Assembly: GCF_030159595.1 (NCBI RefSeq)
Contig: NZ_BSKJ01000017.1
Location: 1 to 40,027, forward strand
Direction of reading: 5' to 3'
Origin: Pseudomonas putida
GTDB lineage: Bacteria; Pseudomonadota; Gammaproteobacteria; Pseudomonadales; Pseudomonadaceae
Length of the DNA stretch: 40,027 nt
Shown here: positions 1 to 7,761 of the stretch, one piece after another
Layout of the letters: each line of letters starts with the position of its first letter
How positions within the stretch are numbered: the first letter of the stretch is position 1
Notes under the pieces: model-generated
The model's input: the letters and a program-made list of their open reading frames with translations, nothing else
What the model was told of the DNA's origin: nothing
The model's database searches: none
Program-made: the position numbers and the translations under genes

Positions 1-54
1 AACAGTCAGAATCGGGCATTTAGTCCCACCACCCCTTCAAGTCTAACCATACAA

Positions 55-79
55 GCGGGCTTGCCCGCGAAGAGGCCAG
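55..79. repeat. Truncated REP element, class 1
   Basis: Reads GCGGGCTTGCCCGCGAAGAG and then GCC, the core of the class 1 REP seen many times in this window. It lacks the usual GTGGGAG outer part. It lies upstream of the Kef gene, so the open frame running through it is not coding. Confidence 0.7.
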
Positions 80-207
80 TACAGGTTGTCTCATTTTTCG
101 GGACAATCTTTCTCCCTGAAAGCAGATTGTCTACCAACCCCTCATTCCCCAGAATTGTCGGCCAAACTGTTCAAACGCTGCCCCGGCAGCTCATGGAGTA
201 CGAGCCA

Positions 208-1995
208 ATGCCACACGAAGGCAGCCCGCTGCAAACCGCCGTCATCTTCCTGCTCGCCGCAGTCCTCGCCGTCCCCTTGGCCAAACGCCTGCAGCTAGGC
301 GCCGTACTTGGCTACCTGCTCGCCGGCGTCATCATCGGCCCGCAGGCACTGGGCCTGATCCGCGACACCGAAAGCGTGGCGCACATTTCCGAGCTGGGCG
401 TGGTGCTTCTGCTGTTCATCATCGGCCTGGAGCTATCGCCCAAGCGCCTGTGGCTGATGCGCAAATCGGTGTTCGGCGTCGGCACCGCCCAGGTGCTGCT
501 GACCGGCGCGCTGATCGGCGCCATCGCCCTGTTCGGCTTCAGCCAGACGCTGCCAGCGGCCATCGTGCTCGGCCTGGGCCTGGCGCTCTCGTCCACCGCC
601 CTTGGCCTGCAGAGCCTGGCCGAGAGCAAGCAGCTGAACGCCCCGCACGGCCGCCTGGCCTTCGCCATCCTGCTGTTTCAGGACATCGCCGCCATCCCGC
701 TGATCGCCCTGGTCCCGTTGCTGGCCGCCAGTGGTCCGGACACCAGCCATGGCGACAGCCTGCAACATGGGCTGAAGGTGTTTGCCAGCATCGCCGTGGT
801 CATCATCGGTGGCCGCTACCTGCTGCGCCCGGTGTTCCGCACTGTGGCCCGCACCGGCCTGCCGGAAGTGTCCACCGCCACCGCATTGCTGGTCGTGATC
901 GGCACCGCCTGGCTGATGGAGGAAGCCGGTATTTCCATGGCCCTTGGCGCCTTCCTCGCCGGCCTGCTGCTGGCCGATTCGGAATACCGCCACGAGCTGG
1001 AGTCGCAGATCGAACCGTTCAAGGGCCTGCTGCTGGGGTTGTTCTTCATCAGCGTCGGCATGGGTGCCAACTTGCGCCTGCTGCTGGACATGCCGCTGGT
1101 GGTGCTGGGCCTGACCCTGCTGCTGGTGGCAGTGAAGCTGGTGCTGCTGATTGGCGTCGGCCGCCTCGCCGGTGGCCTGAACAGCGCCAGCGCCCTGCGC
1201 CTGGGCATGGTACTGGCAGCCGGTGGTGAGTTCGCCTTCGTGGTGTTCAAGCTGGGCAAGGACCAAGGGCTGTTCGACACCCAGACCTACGACCTGCTGC
1301 TGCTGACCATCACCCTGTCGATGGCCATCACCCCGCTGCTGATGCTGGGCTGCGCCCGCGCCCTCAAGCGCCCGCAGCCTGCTCGGGAAGTGCCTGAGCA
1401 GTACAAGCAGATCCAGACAGATGCGCCCCGGGCAGTGATCGTCGGCATGGGCCGCATGGGACAGATCGTCGCGCGCATCCTGCGGGCACAGAAGATCCCG
1501 TTCATTGCCCTGGAAACCTCGGTGGACACCATCGAGATGACCCGCATGTTCGAACAGGTGCCGGTGTTCTACGGCGACCCGCTACGACCCGAGGTGCTGC
1601 ACGCCGCCAAGGTGGGTGAAGCGGAGTATTTCATCATCACCATCGATGACCCGGAAGCTGCCATTCATACCGCTGAACGGGTGAAACGCCTGTACCCACA
1701 CCTGAAGGTGCTGGCCCGGGCACGTAACCGCCAGCATGTGCACAAGTTGGTGGATGTGGGTGCCGAGCCGATTCGCGAGACGTTCTACTCCAGCCTGGAG
1801 ATGACCCGCCGGGCGCTGGTGGGGTTGGGCTTGAGCGATGAACAGGCAGCGGACCGGATTGCGCGGTTTACCCAGCATGACGAAGAGGTGCTGGTGGCCC
1901 AGGGGCAGGTGCGCGATGACCGGGCCAAGGTGATGCAGACAGCCAAGGAAGCGCGGGTGGAGCTGGAGCGGTTGTTTGATTCGGATGCGGATTGA
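208..1995 (+). CDS. Kef-type glutathione-regulated K+/H+ antiporter family protein
   Basis: Inner-membrane monovalent cation:proton antiporter (CPA2), 595 aa, exchanging K+ for H+. About twelve hydrophobic segments fill residues 1-385. They include the LLFQDIAAIPL motif, whose Asp159 matches the conserved acidic residue of the family. A cytosolic RCK/TrkA-N domain follows from about residue 409, with the Rossmann motif GMGRMG at 413-418 and the ARAR stretch seen in KefB/KefC. I chose ATG 208 because GGAG lies 9 nt upstream and the first residues then align with KefC. The frame is open from position 61, but that part reads through a REP and is unlike the family. No kefF/kefG ancillary subunit is adjacent. 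Whether glutathione adducts gate this protein cannot be told from sequence alone. Confidence 0.9.
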   Translation: MPHEGSPLQTAVIFLLAAVLAVPLAKRLQLGAVLGYLLAGVIIGPQALGLIRDTESVAHISELGVVLLLFIIGLELSPKRLWLMRKSVFGVGTAQVLLTGALIGAIALFGFSQTLPAAIVLGLGLALSSTALGLQSLAESKQLNAPHGRLAFAILLFQDIAAIPLIALVPLLAASGPDTSHGDSLQHGLKVFASIAVVIIGGRYLLRPVFRTVARTGLPEVSTATALLVVIGTAWLMEEAGISMALGAFLAGLLLADSEYRHELESQIEPFKGLLLGLFFISVGMGANLRLLLDMPLVVLGLTLLLVAVKLVLLIGVGRLAGGLNSASALRLGMVLAAGGEFAFVVFKLGKDQGLFDTQTYDLLLLTITLSMAITPLLMLGCARALKRPQPAREVPEQYKQIQTDAPRAVIVGMGRMGQIVARILRAQKIPFIALETSVDTIEMTRMFEQVPVFYGDPLRPEVLHAAKVGEAEYFIITIDDPEAAIHTAERVKRLYPHLKVLARARNRQHVHKLVDVGAEPIRETFYSSLEMTRRALVGLGLSDEQAADRIARFTQHDEEVLVAQGQVRDDRAKVMQTAKEARVELERLFDSDAD

Positions 1996-2002
1996 TTAAT
2001 CA
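1993..2002. other. Palindrome made of two convergent stop codons
   Basis: TGATTAATCA is a perfect 10-bp palindrome whose two ends are the TGA stop of the Kef gene and the TGA stop of higA on the other strand. No longer terminator-like hairpin separates these convergent genes. Confidence 0.5.
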
Positions 2003-2284
2003 GGCGAATACCAATCGCTCTATCTTAGGATGCTCACGGTGGGCGGCTTGCCAAAGGTCGTAGGCTGCCTGTTCGGCAAGGAACTGCCGGGCAGGACCGA
2101 GGCCAGCCAGCTCAAGTCGATAAGCGAGATCGGCTGAAATAGCGGCGCGCCCATTGAGCACAGTGGATAACTGCCCCCGTGAATAGCCAAGGTGGCGAGC
2201 TAATTCAGAGACGTTCATTCCAATTGCGGGCAACACATCCTCTCGCAAGGACTCCCCGGGATGGGGAGGATCAAACATAGGCAT
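2000..2284 (-). CDS. higA: HigA-type antitoxin, XRE family
   Basis: Antitoxin of a type II toxin-antitoxin pair, 94 aa. The start MPMFDPPHPGESLRED and the HTH stretch NVSELARHLGYSRGQLSTVL (about residues 24-43) are typical of the HigA addiction-module family, which neutralises the RelE-like toxin HigB and represses the operon. It is the second gene of the pair, 12 nt after higB, in the toxin-first order characteristic of higBA. It has a strong ribosome site, AGGAGG, 8 nt before the ATG, while higB has none. That should favour antitoxin synthesis. Confidence 0.9.
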   Translation of the reverse strand: MPMFDPPHPGESLREDVLPAIGMNVSELARHLGYSRGQLSTVLNGRAAISADLAYRLELAGLGPARQFLAEQAAYDLWQAAHREHPKIERLVFA

Positions 2285-2296
2285 GACTGAAGCCTC

Positions 2297-2575
2297 CTAG
2301 TGGTAATCCAGATAGTCAACAAGCTCCACATCGGTACCAACGAAGCGAAACACCAGGCGCCAGTTACCCGAGACATTCACTGCCCAAAAGCTTTCCAGCT
2401 TTCCATGCAGAGGATGAAGACGGTAGCCGGGACGGCTCATGTCTGCTGCCGTTTGTGCGACCTCAAGGGAAGCCAGTAAACGTCGCAAGCGATTAACATG
2501 GTCTGCACGCACGCCAGACGAGTCACGCTGTTGATGGAGCAGCCTCAGGCCTTTGTGCCTGAAACTTCTGATCAT
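2297..2575 (-). CDS. higB: HigB-type toxin, RelE superfamily mRNA interferase
   Basis: Predicted ribosome-dependent mRNA endonuclease, 92 aa, full length for the family. It begins MIRSFRHKGLRLL and contains RLHPLHGKLESFWAV and VSGNWRLVFRF, the core of the HigB/RelE fold. It lies directly upstream of higA in the usual toxin-first order. There is no Shine-Dalgarno sequence before the ATG. The predicted transcript would start about 0-3 nt from the start codon, so the toxin is probably translated from a leaderless or nearly leaderless message. Confidence 0.9.
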   Translation of the reverse strand: MIRSFRHKGLRLLHQQRDSSGVRADHVNRLRRLLASLEVAQTAADMSRPGYRLHPLHGKLESFWAVNVSGNWRLVFRFVGTDVELVDYLDYH

Positions 2576-2584
2576 TGAAGATTG

Positions 2585-2613
2585 AGTGTAAGGTCATGCC
2601 TTACACCTTTCAA
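2585..2613 (-). promoter_or_regulatory. higBA promoter with embedded palindromic operator
   Basis: On the minus strand a -35 TTGAAA (2613-2608) is separated by exactly 17 nt from a -10 TACACT (2590-2585), 9 nt before the higB ATG. The perfect inverted repeat GTGTAAGG-N5-CCTTACAC (2586-2606) covers the -10 and most of the spacer. HigA antitoxins repress their own operons through such palindromes, so this is the likely operator. The function is inferred; the elements are seen directly. Confidence 0.7.
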
Positions 2614-2797
2614 GCTAGCATTGGCGTGGCACATGGAGACACTCCTGAAGAATTTCCGGGTGCTCAGTTTGCGCTTGGCCTGCCTATTTGGCGCAGTTAT
2701 GCCGTCCGCACCTTCATGTAGGAGACTTCCCAAAAAGGGTTACAGCCCATGGCTTCCACGGGGGCCGTGCTGATGGGGATGTCTGTACCCGCCACAG

Positions 2798-2834
2798 AAA
2801 AGGCCGGCGCCCTACAGAGGGAGCCGGCCTTTGT
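2798..2834 (-). terminator. Rho-independent terminator of the left YcaC-like gene
   Basis: Stem AAAGGCCGGC / GCCGGCCTTT (2799-2808 and 2823-2832) with a 14-nt loop. On the minus strand it is followed by TTTTCTG. It lies 20 nt after the stop codon of the gene at 2854-3483. The 185 bp between it and the higB promoter hold no gene I can support. Confidence 0.8.
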
Positions 2835-2853
2835 GCGTACTGCTACTGATTGA

Positions 2854-3483
2854 TTACTTACCCGCAGTCAACGCGTTGTAGCTGGTCATCAGGTTCCGAT
2901 AATCCGGAATGTGGTTGGAGCACAACGCCGCCAGCCCTTCGATATCGTTGCGCCAATCACGGTGCAGCTCGCACGCCACGCCGAACCAGGTCATCAGCTG
3001 GGCACCCGCCCGGCTCATGCGGTCATGGGCAGCATCACGGGTCATTTCGTTGAAAGTGCCGGAAGCATCGGTCACCACAAACACATCGAACTCTTCTTCC
3101 AAGGCCGCCAGCGCCGGGAAGGCTACGCAGACCTCAGTCACCACACCGGCAATGATCAGTTGCTTCTTGCCAGTGGCCTTCACCGCCTTGACGAAGTCTT
3201 CGTTGTCCCAGGCGTTGATCTGGCCTGGGCGGGCGATGTACGGGGCATCCGGGAACAGCGCTTTCAGCTCTGGCACCAGCGGGCCATTGGGGCCTTGCTC
3301 GAAGCTGGTGGTGAGGATGGTCGGCAGGTTGAAGAACTTGGCCAGGTCGGCCAGGGCCAGTACGTTGTTCTTGAACTTGTCCGGTTCGATGTCACGCACC
3401 AGCGACAGCAGGCCAGCCTGGTGGTCGACCAGCAGGACAGCGGCGTCGTCTTTGTTCAGGCGGTTGTAGGTGAATTTGCTCAT
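2854..3483 (-). CDS. YcaC-like cysteine hydrolase, isochorismatase superfamily (copy 1)
   Basis: Cytosolic cysteine hydrolase, 209 aa. Visible family features are VDHQAG with catalytic Asp20, and GVVTEVCVAF with the nucleophile Cys119 after the family's cis-peptide VVTE. The substrate of YcaC-type enzymes is not known; the name isochorismatase refers only to the fold. The start ATG has AGGAG 8 nt upstream. It is divergent from the LysR gene at 3619, with a palindromic control region between. A near-identical paralogue of the same length lies at 11468-12097; most differences are at the extreme N- and C-termini and a few internal residues. It is monocistronic, ending in a good terminator. Confidence 0.92.
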   Translation of the reverse strand: MSKFTYNRLNKDDAAVLLVDHQAGLLSLVRDIEPDKFKNNVLALADLAKFFNLPTILTTSFEQGPNGPLVPELKALFPDAPYIARPGQINAWDNEDFVKAVKATGKKQLIIAGVVTEVCVAFPALAALEEEFDVFVVTDASGTFNEMTRDAAHDRMSRAGAQLMTWFGVACELHRDWRNDIEGLAALCSNHIPDYRNLMTSYNALTAGK

Positions 3484-3523
3484 GGTCTGTGCTCCTAAGG
3501 TTTATGAATTCTTCAGCTATTCG

Positions 3524-3614
3524 GGGTGTTTCGCGTTGATGGGCACAGATTAAAATCATCACCTTTGCTGCACTAGACTGCGAAAATCGCCCTTAGCGTT
3601 CCGTTTGGAGAACG
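3524..3614. promoter_or_regulatory. Divergent control region with LysR-type operator (copy 1)
   Basis: This 91-bp block aligns without net gaps to 12134-12224 upstream of the second YcaC-like gene. It ends in an imperfect palindrome CGTTC-N8-GAACG (3597-3614). It also holds a conserved TTTAAT on the minus strand (3554-3549), a possible -10 for the hydrolase gene. I see no good -35, which fits an activator-dependent promoter. The palindrome overlaps the GGAG ribosome site of the LysR gene. Confidence 0.65.
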
Positions 3615-3618
3615 ATCA

Positions 3619-4530
3619 TTGGAAGACCTCAACTCCCTCTATTACTTCACCCAAGTTGTAGAGCACGGTGGTTTCGCCCCGGCAGGCCGAGCGCTGGACA
3701 TGCCCAAGTCGAAGCTCAGCCGGCGCATCGCCGACCTTGAGGACCGCCTGGGCGTGCGCCTGCTGCACCGCACCAGCCGGCACTGTTCGCTGACCGAGAT
3801 CGGTCAGGCCTACTACAACCGCTGCCTGGCCATGCGCGTGGAGGCCGAGGGCGCGGCGGAGATCATCGAGCGCAACCGCAGCGAGCCGCGCGGGCTGGTG
3901 CGCATCAGCTGCCCCACCACCCTGCTCAACTCCTGGGTCGGGCCGATGCTGACCCGCTACATGCTCAAGTACCCGCAGGTGGAGCTGTTCATCGAAAGTA
4001 CCAACCGCCGCGTCGATCTGCTGCACGAGGGCTTCGACATTGCGCTGCGGGTGCGCTTTCCGCCGCTGGAAAACACCGACATGGTGATGAAAGTGCTGAG
4101 CAACAGTACCCAGTGCCTGGTGGGCCAGCCGCAGTACCTGGAGCAACTGCCCAAGGGCTTCGATCCGCAGCTGCTCGGCACGCTGCCGAGCCTGCATTGG
4201 GGTAGCGCACAACGTGAGTATCAGTGGGAGCTGTTCCAGGGCGAGGACAGCCGCCGCAGCATCGTCATCCCGCATACACCGCGCATGGTGACCGACGACC
4301 TGTTTGCCCTGCGCCACTTCGTGGTGGCCGGGGTGGGGATTGCGCACTTGCCGCGGGTGGCGGTGCGCGAGGACCTGGCTTCGGGGCGCTTGGTGGAATT
4401 GCTGCCTGAGTGGCACCCGCGTTGCGGCATCGTGCATGCGATCTTCCCGTCGCGACGCGGGTTGCTGCCTTCGGTGCGGGCGCTGATCGATCATCTGGCT
4501 GAAGAATTCGCCATTAGCGATATGGCTTGA
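3619..4530 (+). CDS. LysR family transcriptional regulator
   Basis: DNA-binding regulator, 303 aa, normal family length. An N-terminal winged helix-turn-helix (residues 1-60) contains LDMPKSKLSRRIADLEDRLG, where family members have the recognition helix. The rest is a periplasmic-binding-protein-like effector domain. The start is TTG 3619, supported by GGAG 8 nt upstream; there is no ATG nearby. The gene is divergent from the left YcaC-like gene. By the usual LysR logic it should control that gene and, because the same control region is repeated, the operon starting at 12097. The operator palindrome covers its own ribosome site, which suggests autorepression. The inducer is unknown. Confidence 0.9.
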   Translation: MEDLNSLYYFTQVVEHGGFAPAGRALDMPKSKLSRRIADLEDRLGVRLLHRTSRHCSLTEIGQAYYNRCLAMRVEAEGAAEIIERNRSEPRGLVRISCPTTLLNSWVGPMLTRYMLKYPQVELFIESTNRRVDLLHEGFDIALRVRFPPLENTDMVMKVLSNSTQCLVGQPQYLEQLPKGFDPQLLGTLPSLHWGSAQREYQWELFQGEDSRRSIVIPHTPRMVTDDLFALRHFVVAGVGIAHLPRVAVREDLASGRLVELLPEWHPRCGIVHAIFPSRRGLLPSVRALIDHLAEEFAISDMA

Positions 4531-4549
4531 GTGCTGGGCTGGCTGTACT

Positions 4550-4642
4550 GGCCTCTTCGCGGGTAAACCCGCTCCCACAGGGATCGCGCAGATTCTGAGA
4601 CTGTGCAGGACCTGTGGGAGCGGGTTCACCCGCGAAGAGGCC
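4550..4642. repeat. Inverted pair of class 1 REP elements
   Basis: Two units, 4550-4582 (GGCCTCTTCGCGGGTAAACC...) and 4611-4642, in opposite orientation with a 28-nt spacer. They can form a long hairpin between the LysR gene and the porin gene. Confidence 0.85.
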
Positions 4643-4732
4643 TGAACAGGCTAAAACAGATCCCAGCACACCCTTACAAGACCCCTGGCCTATCCTTGCT
4701 CCACAGTCCCGGATCATCCCCCGGAGCTCCCC

Positions 4733-5995
4733 ATGATCCGCGCCACACACGGACCAGGCCGCGCCCTGCTCGCCACCCTCGCCCTCTGCCCCGCACTCAG
4801 CCAGGCCGACGAACCCGGCTGGTCGCTGCTAAGCCGTAACTATTTCCTGCACAGCGACTTCCGCTCGCCGTCCGGCAGCGGCCAGAACTACCGCCAGGAA
4901 TGGGCACAGGGTTTCATCGGCGAGGTCCGCTCGGGCTTCACTGAAGGCACGGTTGGCGTGGGCCTCGACGCCCACGGCTTTCTTGGCCTGAAGCTCGACG
5001 GCGGCCGCGGCCATGCCGGCACCGGCCTGCTGCCACGCGACAGCGATGGCCGTGCCGAATCCGACTACGCCAGTGCCGGCGCCGCGCTCAAGCTGCGCCT
5101 GGGCAACACACAATTGCGCTACGGCGAAATGAACGTGGAAACCCCGGTGTTCGACACCGGCGACAAACGCCTGCACCCGGAATACGCCACCGGCTGGTTC
5201 GTGGAGAACACCGACCTGCCCGACTGGCACCTGCAGGCCGGGCGTTTCACCGCCTTCAACAACCAGGACAACAGCTCCACCCACGACGACTTCGGCGGCT
5301 ACGGTGCCACCACCCACAACCGCGCCATCAGCCTGGCCGGCGCCACCTTCGCGCCTGAGGGCCCGTTCGGCGGCGCGCTGTACGCCGGGCAACTGCAAGA
5401 CACCTGGCGCCAGGCCTACCTCAACCTGAACCTGGCCGAGGGCAACTGGCGCCTGGACGGCAACCTGTACAAGACCCGCGACACCGGCAACGCCAGTGCC
5501 GGGGCAATCGACACCCTCGCCTACAGCCTGCTGGCCAAGTACAGCTTCAGCGCGCAGGCGCTGAGCCTGGCCTACCAGAAGGTCGAGGGCGGCACCCCGT
5601 TCGACTTCGTCGGAGGTGATTCCATCTACCTGGCCAACTCGATCAAGTACGCCGACTTCAACGGCCCGGGCGAGCGTTCGTGGCAACTGCGCTACGACCT
5701 CAACTTCGCCACCTTCGGCTTCCCTGGCCTGAGCCTGATGGGCCGCTACGTCAGCGGCCGTGGCATCGACGGCAGCCATGCCCCCGCGGGCGGGGCCTAT
5801 GTGAACCAGTACGGCCAGGGCGGCAAGCACTGGGAGCGCGACATCGACCTGAAATATGTGGTGCAGTCGGGCGCCGCCAAGGACCTGAGCCTGTCGTTCT
5901 CCCACGTCAGCCACCGCGCCAACCAGGCCCAGGCGGGCGATGACATCGACCGCGTCTACCTGATCATCGAGTACCCACTCAAAGGCAGCTTCTGA
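4733..5995 (+). CDS. OprD family outer-membrane porin
   Basis: Substrate-selective 18-strand outer-membrane channel of the OprD/OpdK type, 420 aa. A signal peptide occupies residues 1-25, with probable cleavage after ALSQA. The mature start is followed by the OprD-like sequence SLLSRNYFLHSDFRSP and QEWAQGF. The chain alternates strand-like segments and ends in Phe, as outer-membrane barrels do. The ATG has GGAG 6 nt upstream. Its stop codon is 1 nt from the ATG of the next gene, an MFS exporter, so the two are translationally coupled. OprD porins usually carry small carboxylates or amino acids, but the substrate here cannot be named. Confidence 0.9.
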   Translation: MIRATHGPGRALLATLALCPALSQADEPGWSLLSRNYFLHSDFRSPSGSGQNYRQEWAQGFIGEVRSGFTEGTVGVGLDAHGFLGLKLDGGRGHAGTGLLPRDSDGRAESDYASAGAALKLRLGNTQLRYGEMNVETPVFDTGDKRLHPEYATGWFVENTDLPDWHLQAGRFTAFNNQDNSSTHDDFGGYGATTHNRAISLAGATFAPEGPFGGALYAGQLQDTWRQAYLNLNLAEGNWRLDGNLYKTRDTGNASAGAIDTLAYSLLAKYSFSAQALSLAYQKVEGGTPFDFVGGDSIYLANSIKYADFNGPGERSWQLRYDLNFATFGFPGLSLMGRYVSGRGIDGSHAPAGGAYVNQYGQGGKHWERDIDLKYVVQSGAAKDLSLSFSHVSHRANQAQAGDDIDRVYLIIEYPLKGSF

Positions 5996-5996
5996 C

Positions 5997-7595
5997 ATGA
6001 GCACGTCCCCTTCTGGCGCCTGGAGCCCGTTGCGCAACACCACTTTCCGCATGCTGTGGATCGCCACCATCGCCTCCAACATCGGCACCTGGATGCACGA
6101 AGTGGGCGCCGGCTGGTTGATGACCACACTGTCGGCCAGCCCGCTGCATGTGGCGTTGATCCAGGTGGCCGGCTCGCTGCCGATGTTCTTCCTGGCCCTG
6201 CCTGCAGGCGCGGCGGCGGATATCGTCGACAAACGCCGCTACCTGTTGCTGGTCCAGGTGTGGATGTCTGCCGTGGCCGTGGTGCTCGCAGCCCTGACCC
6301 TGCTTGGGTTGATGAACGTCACCTTGCTGCTGGTGCTGACCCTGGCGCTGGGTATCGGCACGGCGTTGATGATGCCGGCATGGAGCGCACTGACACCGGA
6401 GCTGGTGGGTAAGCAAGACCTGGCCAACGCGGTGGCCATCTCCAGTGTCGGTATCAACGTGTCCCGCGCCATCGGCCCGGCCCTGGCTGGCGTGGTGGTG
6501 AGCATGGTCGGCCCATGGCTGACCTTCGCACTGAATGCCATTTCGTTCGCCGGGGTGATCCTGGTGTTGTTCTTGTGGAAGCGCGAGGTGACGGAACCGC
6601 TGCTACCTGCCGAGCGCTTCGTGGGCGCCATGCGCACCGGCCTGCGTTTCGCACGCAGTGCCAAACCCTTGCAGGCCGTGCTGTGGCGGGCCGTGGCGTT
6701 TTTCTTCTGTGCCAGCGCTGGCACCTCGCTGCTGCCGTTGATCGTGCGTGGCGAGATGCACGGTACGGCCGCCGATTTCGGCTTGCTGCTGGCGGCCATC
6801 GGCATTGGCGCCGTGGCCGGTGCCACCCTGCTGCCGCGCCTGCGCGAACGCATCAGCCGCGATCGCCTGGTGCTGCTCGCCAGCCTGCTGTATGCCCTGT
6901 TCCTGCTGGCCTTGGCGCTGGTGCGCAACTTTTATGTGCTGCTGCCGGCGATGCTGCTCAGCGGTGCGGCGTGGATCGCGGTGCTGTCCAACCTGCAAGT
7001 GGCAGCGCAAACCTCGGTGCCGGCCTGGGTAAGGGCGCGGGCACTGTCGGTGTACATCCTGATCTTCTTCGGCGCCATGGCTTGTGGCGGATTGCTGTGG
7101 GGCACGCTGGCCAGCCATGCATCGATCACCCTGAGCCTGCTGCTGGCTGCAGGTGGCCTGGCGCTGGGTACGTTGCTGACCTGCAAGGTGACCCTGCCGG
7201 AAACCGAAGCCGAAGAGCTGACACCGTCGATGCACTGGCCGGTGCCGGTACTGAGCGATGACACGGACAAGGACAGCGGGCCGGTGATGGTTACCGTGGA
7301 GTACCACATCTCGCCGGCCAAGGCCGAGGCGTTCCAGCAGGCCGCGTGGGAGCTGGAGGCGATGCGCAAGCGCAATGGGGCGTTGTCCTGGGGGTTGATG
7401 CGCGACAGTGCTGACCCGGCGCTTTGGCTGGAATTCTTCTTCGAGGAATCGTGGCTGGAGCACTTGAGGCATCACCATCGGGTGACCCGGGGTGAGCTGA
7501 AGATCGAGGCGCGGGTGCGGATGCTGCAAACGGAGGGCGTTGAAGTAAGGATTCGGCATCTGCTGGCAGGCGGGGAGCACAAGGCTCACCACTGA
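5997..7595 (+). CDS. MFS transporter with C-terminal ABM-like domain
   Basis: Inner-membrane major facilitator, 532 aa, of the MFS_3 (EntS-like) type. Residues 15-405 carry about 12 hydrophobic segments, starting RNTTFRMLWIATIASNIGTWMHEVGAGWLM, characteristic of that family. A cytosolic tail of about 100 residues (from roughly 425) reads MVTVEYHISPAKAEAFQQA and continues like a dimeric alpha-beta-barrel (antibiotic biosynthesis monooxygenase fold). That makes the protein about 120 residues longer than a plain MFS. It is coupled to the porin gene upstream. Export of a toxic compound is plausible; the substrate is unknown. Confidence 0.88.
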   Translation: MSTSPSGAWSPLRNTTFRMLWIATIASNIGTWMHEVGAGWLMTTLSASPLHVALIQVAGSLPMFFLALPAGAAADIVDKRRYLLLVQVWMSAVAVVLAALTLLGLMNVTLLLVLTLALGIGTALMMPAWSALTPELVGKQDLANAVAISSVGINVSRAIGPALAGVVVSMVGPWLTFALNAISFAGVILVLFLWKREVTEPLLPAERFVGAMRTGLRFARSAKPLQAVLWRAVAFFFCASAGTSLLPLIVRGEMHGTAADFGLLLAAIGIGAVAGATLLPRLRERISRDRLVLLASLLYALFLLALALVRNFYVLLPAMLLSGAAWIAVLSNLQVAAQTSVPAWVRARALSVYILIFFGAMACGGLLWGTLASHASITLSLLLAAGGLALGTLLTCKVTLPETEAEELTPSMHWPVPVLSDDTDKDSGPVMVTVEYHISPAKAEAFQQAAWELEAMRKRNGALSWGLMRDSADPALWLEFFFEESWLEHLRHHHRVTRGELKIEARVRMLQTEGVEVRIRHLLAGGEHKAHH

Positions 7596-7608
7596 TGCTG
7601 GTTTTTAC

Positions 7609-7702
7609 GGCCTCTTCGCGGGCAAGCCCGCTCCCACAGGGACCGCGCAGGTCCTGAGGACGGTGCAGTACAGGTGGGAGCGGGCTTGCCCGCGAAGAGG
7701 CC
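7609..7702. repeat. Inverted pair of class 1 REP elements
   Basis: Units at 7609-7641 and 7672-7702 in opposite orientation. They lie between the convergent MFS gene and amidohydrolase gene. Confidence 0.85.
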
Positions 7703-7712
7703 AGTACTGAAG

Positions 7713-7744
7713 GAATAAAAAAAGGGGCCAGAAACTGGCCCCTT
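7713..7744 (-). terminator. Rho-independent terminator of the amidohydrolase operon
   Basis: Perfect stem GGGGCCAG / CTGGCCCC (7724-7731 and 7735-7742) with loop AAA. On the minus strand it is followed by a run of seven T. It lies 18 nt after the stop of the gene at 7762. On the plus strand the tail is only TTCTT, so it may work weakly in that direction. Confidence 0.88.
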
Positions 7745-7761
7745 CTTCACATCAGCTCAGC

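Noticed and set aside
86..159. Repeated ATTGTC/GACAAT hexamers upstream of the Kef gene (TTGTC 86-90, GACAAT 102-107, ATTGTC 126-131 and 154-159)
   Set aside because: Irregular spacing and short length; chance occurrence is quite possible and no regulator is suggested by the neighbours.
61..207. N-terminal extension of the Kef protein from a TTG at 61
   Set aside because: The extension reads through a REP element and is unlike Kef proteins. ATG 208 has a suitable ribosome site and matches the family start.
433..1266. Open frame opposite the Kef gene
   Set aside because: Gln- and His-rich low-complexity shadow of the transmembrane codons; no ribosome site or motif.
2582..2773. 63-codon open frame next to higB
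   Set aside because: It overlaps the higBA promoter and palindrome, has no ribosome site and no family resemblance.
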